A DNA stretch of 64,000 nt from Hydractinia symbiolongicarpus. Its lineage: Eukaryota; Cnidaria; Hydrozoa; Anthoathecata; Hydractiniidae. The DNA lies in assembly GCF_029227915.1 (NCBI RefSeq), contig NC_079883.1, forward strand, positions 26,660,001 to 26,724,000, read 5' to 3'. The notes beneath the pieces were generated by a model. It was not told where the DNA came from and did not search any database. It saw nothing but the letters and a program-made list of their open reading frames with translations. Every line of letters starts with the position of its first letter. Position 1 is the first letter of the stretch. The position numbers and the translations under genes were made by a program. Shown in pieces: positions 20,796 to 30,938 of the stretch.

Positions 20796-23700
20796 ATGAG
20801 TTGGTTCAAGAATGCAATCAGCAAACTATATAGCACTGTGTCTGTACCAGTGGCAGCAACTCGCGACGCTCTTGCCGATCGACTACAGAGTATGCGGGAT
20901 ACCGTTGCCTTCTGCTACAACAAGGCAAAGGAACAAATTGCGGGAGGGAAAACGCTTCACGACGAGGTCGAAGAGGAAGCACGGGAAGACTACAAGGAGG
21001 AAATCCAGGGGGACGATATCCAAATGTTGGAAGATGGAAATAGGATCAAAACATGGTGGTTCAACAAGGATTTGAACCAACCTCTAAAAGACGCTATTTT
21101 GCGAAAAACTACGTCACACATAGAAATGCGCGTTAGGGTTGTGTACAGCTTCAGCTGTGATATTTACAAGGGTGGATGTGTTGTGTCTAATTACAACAAA
21201 ACTAAGAGCTCCAGGTCGCTGTCAAGTATAGCAGAAATTGAAGCGTTCATCGAAGAATGTAAAATGAAGCGTCTTGATCTGGAGGATGTCGAGTTTTGGA
21301 GTAAGGCCTACTTACCACCCATTAGAACCACCGAGACCCTGGAAGAATATGAAGGGAAAATCGTCTTTGGTCACGTACAGATCAAGGTGATAAGCACGCG
21401 TGAACCTTTTCTGGGATGCAGCCCTCTCTCGGACTGACTGCGGAACAAGAGGTGCATCTACACCATGGATGGTGAAGATGCCAGAACGGACAACTTATGC
21501 TTCTGGAGGTGCTTAGCTGTAAGAGATAGGCTTAACGTAAAACGACGAACAGAGTTTCTAACAAGGCCAGCTCTCACCTTAGCCCGGGAGTACTACGGGG
21601 ACCCTAAGCTAAAACGTAAAGATGTGAGACCCACAAGGTTGGTGAATCTGGAGGGCGTTGCCAAACAATTCAATATCAACATTAGAGTCTTTGAGCCCAA
21701 AACAAACTCCAACAAAGCACCATGGCGATGTTTTTACGGGCAAAAGCAGTACAAACGTGCTTTAGACGTGCTTTCCTAACAAAAATAGGAATGTGAGGTA
21801 TGCAAACAACTGTTTACCAGAAGCAACCACCTATCACGGCATAAAAAGAACGAATCTAAGGGCGTCAAGACGACAATCATTTGTAAAGGGGGAAGGTGAA
21901 ACGTATGCTGAGCAAGGCAGAAAAGGTCTTATACGATAAGGGTTATAGCTGCGATGCCTCAAAATGGATTGAGTACATGTCGAAGGAAACTGGAAGACAT
22001 ATTCATCATGCACTCTGTAGGCATGGCGGAGAACGCGTTATCCGCGATGGTAAAAAAGAGTTGAATGTAGATGGCTATGAGCCTATTTCAAAGAAGGTCT
22101 ATGAATACAACGGTTGTAGGTGGCACGGATGTCCCTGTCGGCCCGAGAGAACCAAAGCGGACAAGAATCGTTACGGTGCCACCCAGTCTAAGGAAATTAT
22201 AATACGGGAACAGGGCTACAACCTCGTCACGGCCTGGGAATGTGGGAAACCACCCAAAATCAAGAGGTACTTTAAGAAGGATATTAGACTCTATCCCCAC
22301 TATATCGTGTTGGATTTCGAAGCCCTCTTAATACCCGTAAATTACCAGGAAACCTCCGATCTGACATACCTTTCGAGACATGTTCCCGTAAGCGTAGCTA
22401 TTGCTGATAGCTTGAATAACCACCCGACGTTCATTGAGCACATGGATCTCAAGGTCTTAGTTAAACAGTTTGTGGAACAGCTGGAAAAGATGCATGCCCT
22501 CATTGTGAAGGAGGTCGAGAAAATGTTCCCCAAACCCGACGATTTCGACATGCTAGCCAAAAAGAACCAGGATATGTGGAACGAGTGGGTAAACCAAGTA
22601 GCGGTAATCGGGTTCAACAGCGGCAAGTACGACATCAACCTGATAAAGCGGTAATTTGTCGAAGAAATTAAGCAGGATGACAAGATCAAAGTGGCGAAGA
22701 AAGACAACAACTACATGTTCCTCACAACCTCGAGGTTTAAATTCCTCGACATCAAGAATTTCCTTGCTCCTGGTCTGAGCTATGACGGTTGGTGCAAGTC
22801 CTTTGAATGTGAGCTCCAAAAGCTCGTGTTTTTATACGAATGGTTGACGAACCACGGCAAGTTGGACCATGTTGGGCCTGTCGCGCACGAGGACTTTTAT
22901 AGCCGGCTAAGTGGAAAAAACACGCTAAGAGTACGAGACATTCCGCGCGGAGTTTTACAGGCGAGGCTGCGTCACCATGATGGACTGGTTGTGCGAGTAC
23001 AACCTAGCCGATGTGGAACTGTTCATTGAGGCCGTGGACAGGACGAGGTTGCAGTATTACACCGATGAGATAGACATTTTGAAGGATGCAGTAAGTATTC
23101 CAGGTGTGTGGATGAGCTAAGTTTTAAACTAGACCCTACGGCTTGAAGCTATACGCTCCGGGAGACCCATGCAAGTACAAGTGTGAGGACTCTTGCTATA
23201 GCAAGGCTTGTAAGGCTTGTAAAAAGTTAGCGAAAAATGTTCAAAGAATGAGCTACGAGCTCTTACGGACGGGAATGGTTGGTGGCCCCGCCATCGTATT
23301 CTGTAGGTACCACGAAAGAGACGTGACGGGTATCAGATCTCACGTGTACAAGGAACCCCACGAGTGCAAGACCATTCTAGGGTACGACGCAAATATGCTC
23401 TAACCGAGTACCCTGTTGCAAGACTTTCCCTGTGGAAAAGAACAGCTGATCAAAGTGGCTACACCAATATCACCCCATAACTTAGAGCTACTGACGCGAG
23501 GTGTGCGAGATGGATCACTCTTTGGGTTTGCACAGGTCGATATCGTGTCACCTAAATATCTGCGTAAAAAATTCAGTGAAATGGCACCGCTATTTGTTTT
23601 CAAGGAGATACATGACAATCAAATCTCCGAGAACATGCACGAGTACTTGAAAACTACGGGTCGCAAGCGTGTTCCGGCTACGTGTAAGCTTCTAGGGTTA

Positions 23701-24595
23701 ATGAGAGCTGAAAAAATCTTGCTGTATACCCCCGTACTGAAATGGTACCTTGACCATGGACTGAAAGTGACTGCTTTTTACCAGTTTCTCAACTACGCTT
23801 GAGGTAAGTCCTTCGGATGGTTTCCGGATGAGATTGCTGATGCACGCCAACACGCTGATAAAGACCCCGACAAGCGTATTGCGGGAGATGCGGCAAAGCT
23901 AAAGGGAAACAGCTTCTACGGCAAAATGATGGAAGACCTAGCGAGACACGCAAATACTATGTTTAGGAGGAATGAGAGGGCTTTAAGAGATTGGAGAAGC
24001 TTCCGAGCTTAGAAGGGGCAAACACAAGTGCAGTATTGATAGAGCCTACCAGTGCGGTATCGCGGTGTACCAACTAGCCAAGCTTTGCATGCTCGAATTT
24101 TACTACGATTTTTTGGACACGTACGTGGATCGTCGAGATTTCGAGTATATCTACATGGACACTGACAGTGCCTATTTTGCTATCTCTGGAGAAGAGTTTC
24201 AGGATATCGTTCGCCCCGAACTACTTGACGATTACGACAAAGACGTGAAAAACTGGCTCGTCACCAACAAGTACTCGAGTCGGACAGGAGGGTTATTCAA
24301 AGCGAAATTTATCGGTTTTCGGATGATTGCCCTTACGACCAAATGCTATTTCGTTGAAGGAAAAGAGTGCACCAAATTTTCGTGTAAGGGCATGTCGAAG
24401 AAGCAAAATGCCGTGACTTGGTCTAGGTACCTGAGCGCGCTGAGGGGTGGTCTAGAAATTGCCAAAAACGTAGGTTTCCGGGTGCATAACCAGGGTATGA
24501 TTACGTACGAACAGAATAAGCTCGGGCTCTCGGCGTTTTACAACAAAAGAGTTGTACATGACGACGGAATACATACCTCTCCGCTTGTGTTTTAA
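20796..24595 (+). pseudogene. DNA polymerase B of a second Polinton subfamily, decayed
   Basis: Leader MSWFKNAISKLYSTVSVPV, nearly identical to A. After a stop at 21435 comes an N-terminal domain DNLCFWRCLAV, then a C2H2-like finger (CEVCKQLFTRSNHLSRH, about 21792-21842) and an endonuclease-like segment (YEYNGCRWHGCPC, about 22100). Exo I is VLDFEALL, Exo II FNSGKYDINLI, motif A GYDANML followed at once by a stop (about 23401), motif B KGNSFYGKMM, motif C YMDTDSAYF (about 24150). Further stops or shifts occur near 22652, 22925, 23120, 23800 and 24010. Function would be protein-primed replication of the element. Confidence 0.85.
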
Positions 24596-24695
24596 TTTCC
24601 AGTATTTAGAAATGCTGTAAGCATTTTTGAATAACGAGGGTTTCCAAAAGCTGTCCAAAGTTTTGTAAAGTACTACCTTCACAAAACAAAGCAGT

Positions 24696-25037
24696 ATAGA
24701 GGGGACCAGAAAATGCACGCAATGTAAGCACACTTTACCACTAGACAACGTCAGGGTCAAAGGAAATAGGCAACGGACGAAATGGTGCATTAGGTGCCTT
24801 GATATGAAGAATTCATCAAGGGAACGTACCAAATGCCCGCACAAAAAACAAAGAAGCCAATGTCCAACATGCGATCGGCCTGGATATCTCCATACGCTTA
24901 TTTTGGACAGGATTCATAAGGCCCTCAATCATGATACAGAGATAACATCCCAGGAATATCTAGGGTGTGATATTGTTACATTCATGAAGCACATCCAAAC
25001 ACAGTTTAGGGGCGGTTCGATCACAAGATACCAATAA
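24696..25037 (+). pseudogene. Zinc-binding protein with endonuclease-like tail, start codon lost
   Basis: The frame EGTRKCTQCKHTLPLDN continues to RTKWCIRCLD, then KCPHKKQRSQCPTC, then YLGCDIVTFMKHIQTQF. The last part resembles the segment preceding the IDHI core in HNH-type endonuclease relatives of large viruses, but the catalytic core is absent because the frame ends early. The homologous gene on the other arm (29791-30069) begins with MEGTK; here an ATA stands at that place (24696). Function in the element unknown. Confidence 0.45.
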
Positions 25038-25209
25038 AATACAGAGAGAATGGAAAATATCCTAGCGAGAAAAAACAATTGAAATGACTGCGCTAACTAA
25101 CATGTTGATTAAGGATAATCAAAGAAAAGGTCATCGATATATCTCCGAGTAGAATGTATTCTAGCGCGGTTGATCAAACACACGTCTCCGCTCATGTTTG
25201 AATAACTAA

Positions 25210-25743
25210 ATGGAATTGTGTTTGTATATCGCTGTAATCTTGCTCTGTATCCTGATCGCGTTTTGTTTTTTTCGTTACAAAATACTATTAATAAAGATGA
25301 AAGAGCTTGCAAAAGTATTCGACTCCGCAGAATCCTTTAAACATGTTGAAAAACCTACCGATAAACACCAAGCCTTGAAAGAAGCTCTGCGTAAGGGCAA
25401 AGGACATCTCTTATCGAAGAAATGCACAGAAGGCTTTGTTGACAAGGCTGACGATAAATCAATCGAAAAGGTACCTGCCGAGTACGTTCAACGAGACCTT
25501 AACGAAAAGGGAGAAAAAACGGCCAAGGCACTATGTACTCAAGTGGTTAACCTGTACGCGATCCTGATTGGAAACTTTGTGGACATTGACAGCGTCGAGG
25601 ATTTGCAAAAAGACATCGAAGAAGACCCTATTACCAGAGACGCCATGGCGGACCTGGGGATCCTCGTCTATTGTACAATTGGCAGGTGCTTAGCACTTAT
25701 CTTGGTGGTAGGACACACGGCTCGGCACATGTCTAAAAAATGA
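25210..25743 (+). CDS. Membrane-anchored Polinton protein, intact
   Basis: A 177-aa frame. Residues 3-22 are a membrane span (LYIAVILLCILIAFCFF), followed by a basic RKGKGHLLSKK motif near 60 and a helical domain containing NEKGEKTAKAL. A second hydrophobic segment near 150-170 (DLGILVYCTIGRCLALILV) precedes a basic tail. It matches the broken gene 13658-14169 of A and occupies the same place after the polymerase. I recall the family from cnidarian Polintons; function is unknown. Confidence 0.6.
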   Translation: MELCLYIAVILLCILIAFCFFRYKILLIKMKELAKVFDSAESFKHVEKPTDKHQALKEALRKGKGHLLSKKCTEGFVDKADDKSIEKVPAEYVQRDLNEKGEKTAKALCTQVVNLYAILIGNFVDIDSVEDLQKDIEEDPITRDAMADLGILVYCTIGRCLALILVVGHTARHMSKK

Positions 25744-25916
25744 CGGGGCAGAGGCTAAGGATAACAAAGCGCGTGTAGTGTTATTATAAGTCAGCAACCT
25801 GCTGAAAAAATTGTCGAAGTAAACAAAAATCACCCGGGAAGAGTTGCTCAGGGGCACAAGTAAGCGGCACTGATGAGGATGAGGAAGCTTGAATAGCTCA
25901 ACCAAAGGAAGAACCC

Positions 25917-26165
25917 ATGACCTTTAGAGAGTTCTTGAGATACTTCGAGAGAGATCTAAACACCCCGAAGCTATACTCAAAGTGTGTAGCTAGCTACATT
26001 GTAGATACGCTTCCCGTGTTTGCGATAGGAGTAGGCATATGGTACGAATTTGGAAGCAAAAATGAAACTCACAAGCCCGCCCCTGAGGGGCAGTACTGCG
26101 GCGCGTGGATTTATTCCGATTGCCTTATGATATACCCAAAAATCCATAAAAAAACAGGACAGTAA
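25917..26165 (+). CDS. Small hypothetical protein before the ATPase
   Basis: An 82-aa frame, MTFREFLRYFERDLNTPKLY, with a weakly hydrophobic middle (YIVDTLPVFAIGVGIWY), ending 5 bp before the ATPase start. No homologue seen in A. May be complete or truncated. Confidence 0.4.
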   Translation: MTFREFLRYFERDLNTPKLYSKCVASYIVDTLPVFAIGVGIWYEFGSKNETHKPAPEGQYCGAWIYSDCLMIYPKIHKKTGQ

Positions 26166-26170
26166 ATAAA

Positions 26171-26755
26171 ATGTTAGACGTTGTCAACGAAGCGCATACG
26201 GCAATCTTCACAGGTCCGACGAGTTGTGGCAAGACACAACGTGTTCTAGACCTGCTTGAAAATGAGTATAAAAGGCACTACTACAACATTGTATTGTGCC
26301 CTACTATGCAATGGAACACCACCTACCTTGGGAGAGCCTCTCTTTGGACGGATGACTATGTATTCCTGATAAACCCAAAGGATCAACTCTTTCAATGGAT
26401 TCAAAAATTGTCCTCCTTGCTAGCGGGTGAAGAGACGTTGTTTGTTGTTGACGAGTGCATAGCTGACTAGAGTCTTTATAAGCGGAGACAAGCCTTGCTT
26501 GAATTGGCTATTTCAGGTAGGCACAGGAAGCATAGTTTGTGGCTGTTAACACAGTCGTATACTACTTTACCAAAAAATTTGAGGACACAAAAGAAGCAAT
26601 TATTCGTTTGGTACCCCCATGAACGGTCAAATATGAATCTAATCGACGATGAAACTAACATGATCCCCGACTGGGGGGAGATAAAGGCTGAGTTAAAAAA
26701 GTCCAAGCATGCATGCCTATATGTAAGGTTGGAATATCCTAGAAGCCATTGAAAC
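26171..26755 (+). pseudogene. Packaging ATPase (A32/FtsK-HerA type), one in-frame stop
   Basis: Walker A GPTSCGKT lies at residues ~17-24 and Walker B TLFVVDE near 91-97. An in-frame TAG at 26468 follows, and the same frame resumes with the LELAISGRHRKHSLWLLTQSY segment typical of this class (arginine- and Q-containing sensor region). Total length about 194 codons plus a frameshifted end. Such ATPases pump genome DNA into capsids in Polintons and nucleocytoplasmic DNA viruses. It starts 5 bp after the preceding gene. No equivalent was found in A. Confidence 0.75.
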
Positions 26756-26759
26756 CCTA

Positions 26760-27478
26760 TTCGATGAACAAAAGCGTACTGATCTTGGTAGATTCTTAGG
26801 AATTCCAAGTGTTAAGCAGTATAGCCTTGATCATAATATAGCATCAGGGGCAGAAATGGAGGGTATATTGGGGATAGTCAGCGACTACCCCCAATCAGGT
26901 ATGCGAGGAGGCGGTAAAATCCACATGATGCCTTCATCGCTTTGGATGGTGCTCTGGAGATTACGCACCGCTCCAGAATACCTTTGGTTGTAGAGCTGAC
27001 CAGGCGGCTAGCTTGAAAAGGCGTCGATAAATTACAGGATGAACTTGAGAAGCGAGACGTGGCCATCGCTATCCTTAAGGACGATTTGGATGCCAGGGAT
27101 GAACAACTTAGTGTTCTTAATCAAGATAACTCGGAACTACGGCAGAGACATGTTCCACACCGATACCAATATGACAACGTGCTATGCGTGGTTGATAAAA
27201 ACGATCCTCAAGAGTATGGAAAAAAAGGCGGGCATAAGCACTACATGATCCGATGCCAGCGTAAGCAACTCAGCACAAGAACAAATACGTTAAAAGCGAT
27301 GTACCCCGATATGACCGCGAGGAAACCGGAATGCGACGATCCGTGTGTCGTGCATGCCTGGTGCCGATTCAGGGACGATACTCTTAGCATTGAGAATTTT
27401 TACCACAACCATTTCACATTACCTGACGATGATACGCGGGAGCTATTTGAAGGAATGTTTGATATTGATATGTCTTAG
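26760..27478 (+). pseudogene. MSV199/DUF3627-type viral regulator, frameshifted
   Basis: Pieces in successive frames: an N-terminal DLGRFLGIPSVKQYSLDHN, then NPHDAFIALDGALEITHRSR (MSV199-like), a coiled coil VDKLQDELEKRDVAIAIL, and a C-terminal domain HKHYMIRCQRKQL...FYHNHFTL resembling DUF3627. This domain order is found in insect-virus and large-virus BRO/antirepressor-like DNA-binding proteins (recalled). Breaks occur near 26755, 26925 and 27015. It directly follows the ATPase. Confidence 0.5.
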
Positions 27479-27544
27479 GCAGACGCTAATTTTACTACTC
27501 TTGTGAGTAGTAAAATTACCACTTGGGGGTGAAAACCTCTGGCT

Positions 27545-27780
27545 GAACCTTCGTATATTAAATGTCGCAACTTTCGCTTTTGGGATTGCTGATATTCGTC
27601 ACAAGTTTCAAGCCGTCGAAACCACACTACGCGTTACCCTTGTGGGGGAAGGGGCTCTAAACCCCTCACATATGGACGGTCAAAATCGGCATGACGCCTT
27701 TGTCACACTTGACGGTGCATTAGAGATTGTGCGTCGTTCCAGAAAACGAAAGGCGACACACGGTTTTTCCAAAGTGTAGA
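27545..27780 (+). pseudogene. Second MSV199-domain fragment
   Basis: A 75-codon open piece without ATG: LRILNVATFAFGIADIRHKF ... NRHDAFVTLDGALEIVRRSR. The last part is clearly related to the NPHDAFIALDGALEI segment of the gene just upstream, so this is a paralogous N-terminal domain whose coiled coil and C-terminus are missing. Confidence 0.45.
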
Positions 27781-27959
27781 GCTATACTTTGGAAAATAGT
27801 ATTTTAGACCCGTTTAATCCAATACTAAAAGCCATTGAAATATCAAATATGCAAGCATACGTACAATAACAACAATGTACAAATAATTACAATATCCGTG
27901 TACCTCTACTACGTTGTTGCATCAAGGCAGCGTCAGTGACTGGTTATTTCCCAACATAA

Positions 27960-28357
27960 TTGGAAAATTTTAGGTTTCGAGATGGACTATACTACGAAGG
28001 GTTTAATCACCCTGATGATGAAGAGCTTTTAATCAGGGTAGTGTTAGGGGAAAAAGCATGGGCAACATTTGCAAGGAAGAAGATAGACAAAAATTAGAGA
28101 AAGCTATAAAACGCCTGGGGCTGCATATGGTTAAAAAGGCCAGGAACAAGTATGGTGCACTCTGTTACGAAGTCGTCAAAAATAAGGAATTAAAGCTGTC
28201 GAATTTGGCTGACTTGCCAAAAATAGGCGATATCATCAACTTTCCTATAGCAGATACAGGGTTGGTTGACATTGACCTTCAAAGTCACCCTTATGTTATA
28301 AAAGGTATTGTATATGGGTACCCGTTCTATACCATGCATCCTTTGGATTATCTGTGA
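27960..28357 (+). pseudogene. Hypothetical protein convergent with the integrase
   Basis: First piece FRFRDGLYYEGFNHPDDEE, then a shift near 28060 into a 99-aa frame containing KEEDRQKLEKAIKRLGLH and ending HPLDYL. The coding-like sequence continues past the stop as DPNDEDWDENLDE. Not recognised; no counterpart in A. Confidence 0.35.
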
Positions 28358-28410
28358 GATCCGAATGACGAAGATTGGGATGAGAATCTAGATGAACTCA
28401 TAAAGAAATA

Positions 28411-29331
28411 TTACCACTCCTTAACCTCTTCTGGAGGTATCTGAACATCATCCGGAAAAAGCACCAATTCTTCCGACACGAAGCTTCTTTCAGGCCCGTC
28501 TTTCAAATAGTACAACACACGACTACCTGCCATGATTCTATCCAGTCTATACGTTTTCTTGTTCCAAAAAGCGTCAGTTGCACGTCTCTTTTGATCACCA
28601 TGTTCTTGTCCAGGTTGTAAAAGGTATAGGTATAATCCATCCTCAGGTAATGGCTTTTCTTCGGGATATTGTTGCCCTTTTGCAAGTGGCATTTCATCCA
28701 GTTTAATCGCCCTGCTAGGTTTCATGGCAATCATGACAGTCTTGGTATTGTTAAAACTTTTCACTATAGTGTACAAGTGTTTAACCCATGTGCTACTAAT
28801 CTCCTCAGAGACGAACTCTTGCGCATCTTGAGGTTTAAAGAGTCTCTCAGCGAGTATCTTGTTGTAGCTTTTTACAAAGGCCGTAAACGTATGGTGATAA
28901 TTGGTGGTAGCCCGTTTAATTTCAACATCTTTTGCTTCCAACAGTCTCGTTACATCGGACTTGAAAGTCACACTGAGAATCTTTGGGTATCGCAAAGGTC
29001 CTGCTTTATAAATGTTCTTGATCATATCTGCGACCTTGCTGGCCTTTTTTGTACATAGGGGTCTCGCCACCTTGTACCTTGTAGGTATTTTCATATAGCT
29101 TGTCATGAGGCATGTGCAGGATATCAAACTGATGCATCTCGTTGGGTCTTGTAATGGTAAAATTTGGATAATCGATACGTTTTGGACGCCGAATATGCCG
29201 GATCCAGAGCAGCTGACAAGACAGCCAATGAGTGACTAGCTTTTTGGATAGGCTACTCTGCTGTGCGGGCAATTTGATAGCTTTGCGTCCAGTCCAGAGA
29301 TGTTCTGGTATGTAGTAAATATTGCTTAATT
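28411..29331 (-). pseudogene. Polinton integrase, catalytically dead copy
   Basis: N-terminal part EHLWTGRKAIK...THWLSCQLLW matches A. The segment holding the first catalytic D is deleted where the frame shifts (near 29065). The CDNGSEF region is replaced by a scrambled SVTFKSDV (about 28965). The last residue of the triad is K in AFVKSYNK. The C-terminal region is better kept than in A and includes VLYYLKDGPERSFVSEELVL, an SH3-like tail. This copy cannot integrate. Confidence 0.8.
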
Positions 29332-29427
29332 TTTCCGCTTCTTCTTGACGATATGTGCTTTTGACATGTCTTCATTACATGTCAAAAACGTTTTACAAAT
29401 ACTTGTAGGCAACAAACTCCAAAAGAG

Positions 29428-29790
29428 TCAAGGAGCGAACAATGAAAGTAAGTTCACATCCTGTTGCTTCTTGGAAGGTGTGTAAAAATCTGACAGTTTT
29501 GGAACTTTATCGTTCGATGCAATGTAGTACTTGTACATATCATCTTCCAATTCACGAAGGCTCTTCCCAGCCTGTATTTGCAATTCCCGTTTTTTGTTAA
29601 ACCAGTCGATTTTAGCCTGTCCGTCTTGTACCCCATGAGCCTGAGCGTTTTGCAATTTATCCAGAGCCTCGTCGTGCCTCTTCCGCTCTATCTCGCCATG
29701 CCCCGAAAGCTTGCTAAACAGGAAGTTGGTACCACTGAACGCGAGTGCATTGATGAGTGCTCCCCCTGCCATGATTGCCAAGGTTGCCAT
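29428..29790 (-). CDS. Small coiled-coil protein (MATLA family), intact
   Basis: A 120-aa frame: hydrophobic N-terminus MATLAIMAGGALINALAFSG, then a Lys/Glu/Gln-rich helix and an LSDFYTPSKKQQD tail. Homologue in A at 11435-11794. Its ATG follows directly on the TAA of the gene upstream, which supports compact viral organisation. Function unknown; position beside capsid and integrase genes suggests a virion-associated role. Confidence 0.55.
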   Translation of the reverse strand: MATLAIMAGGALINALAFSGTNFLFSKLSGHGEIERKRHDEALDKLQNAQAHGVQDGQAKIDWFNKKRELQIQAGKSLRELEDDMYKYYIASNDKVPKLSDFYTPSKKQQDVNLLSLFAP

Positions 29791-30069
29791 TTATTGTTTG
29801 CTCCTCTTACAATCCTTACAGTGATACCTCAGCCTTTCATGTTCGCAAATCTGACTCCCCTCATAGTCTTTGCACTGCTCCTTCCGCCTTTTGTGTGGGC
29901 ACTTGTTTTTGGCACGCCGCTGATTCTTTTTATCCAGGCAACTTATGCAACTTTTTGTCCGTTGGCCATTCCCACTGATCCTGACATTTTCTAGGGTTAA
30001 CATCTGTTTACGTGTTGAGTAGCTCTTGGTTCCTTCCATATTGACTTGTATTTGCCCTAGGACAAACAC
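29791..30069 (-). CDS. Cysteine/histidine-rich zinc-binding protein
   Basis: A 92-aa frame; the family start is probably the second methionine (MEGTKSYSTRKQ). Motifs CISCLD, KCPHKRRKEQC, ICEHERLRYHCKDC give CXXC/CXH pairs. Related to the gene at 24696-25037 in the same element, from the EGT start to the CPH motif. The first CXXC pair of that relative is lost here. Function unknown. Confidence 0.5.
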   Translation of the reverse strand: MFVLGQIQVNMEGTKSYSTRKQMLTLENVRISGNGQRTKSCISCLDKKNQRRAKNKCPHKRRKEQCKDYEGSQICEHERLRYHCKDCKRSKQ

Positions 30070-30094
30070 AAATTTCGGTCACTAATATTGGAAT

Positions 30095-30807
30095 CTACCA
30101 TTCAAGATATTCAATTGGGCATCTTTCAGCAGATATACGTAACAGCGTATATCCCCCGGTTCCATCGGCTTTCTTTGTCATGTGGAGCGTAATGCCATCA
30201 CTTAGACGTTGCAAGGGTCTTCCCGAATCATGTAGGTTATGATCAGGGGAATTTCTGAAGTCCACAAAGAAGATCATGCGTTTAGAATTGGTTCCTGTGA
30301 GTTACAGATCGAACAATATTTTGATACTCCCTTGAAAAATGACCTAGTTACAAGCTCGTGAGCTTGTATTAAAACGCAAATGTGTCCTACAAGAATGGAA
30401 ATTTTTGCCTCTCTGAGCACCGACACGGGAGTAGTCGTGTGTTCGAATCTCATCTTGGTAACTATTTTTACTTTTTTTTTCTTTTTACTATCTCGCCCGC
30501 TAGGACGTGTTTACAGACTGACCTAACGAAAATTGAAATTTCGAGAAATTTTCTATCAATATTATTGCCTATCCGAATAGCAAAATATGTCGTGTCTAAC
30601 TTCAGCTTTTTATACACTTTTTTGGCGAGGTTGTTTGCGTATATCATACGTCTTGTTTTCTATTTCATGTTGGGCATATCCACGTACAAGTCTTTGGTTG
30701 ATTGTGGAAGGTACGTTGTTTTTCTGAACGCGCTGCCTTCTCCCTTTGATACCGAAAAGCTGTTTAATTTCTGCATAGGGATCAAGTTTACTTCCAAATG
30801 CACTCAT
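30095..30807 (-). pseudogene. Capsid-like protein remnant: two ends with a foreign middle
   Basis: The N-terminal piece (MSAFGSKLDPYAEIKQLFG...PSTINQ) at 30807-30690 and the C-terminal piece (FFVDFRNSPDHNLHDSGRPL) at 30277-30095 match the two ends of A's capsid-like gene. About 250 codons of the middle are missing. In their place is ~300 bp of AT-rich sequence (about 30310-30600) with a GTGTTCGAATCTC box and a long T run. Confidence 0.55.
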
Positions 30808-30938
30808 TTATTTATATAGAGGGATTTTTTAAATAAAAGATGCCGAAGAGCCCAACATATGAACCAGATATTACACATGAGGAGGACCGTCCAGATGACA
30901 GACCTGAAGATACTCCATCAACGCTAAGGCCTCCAAGG

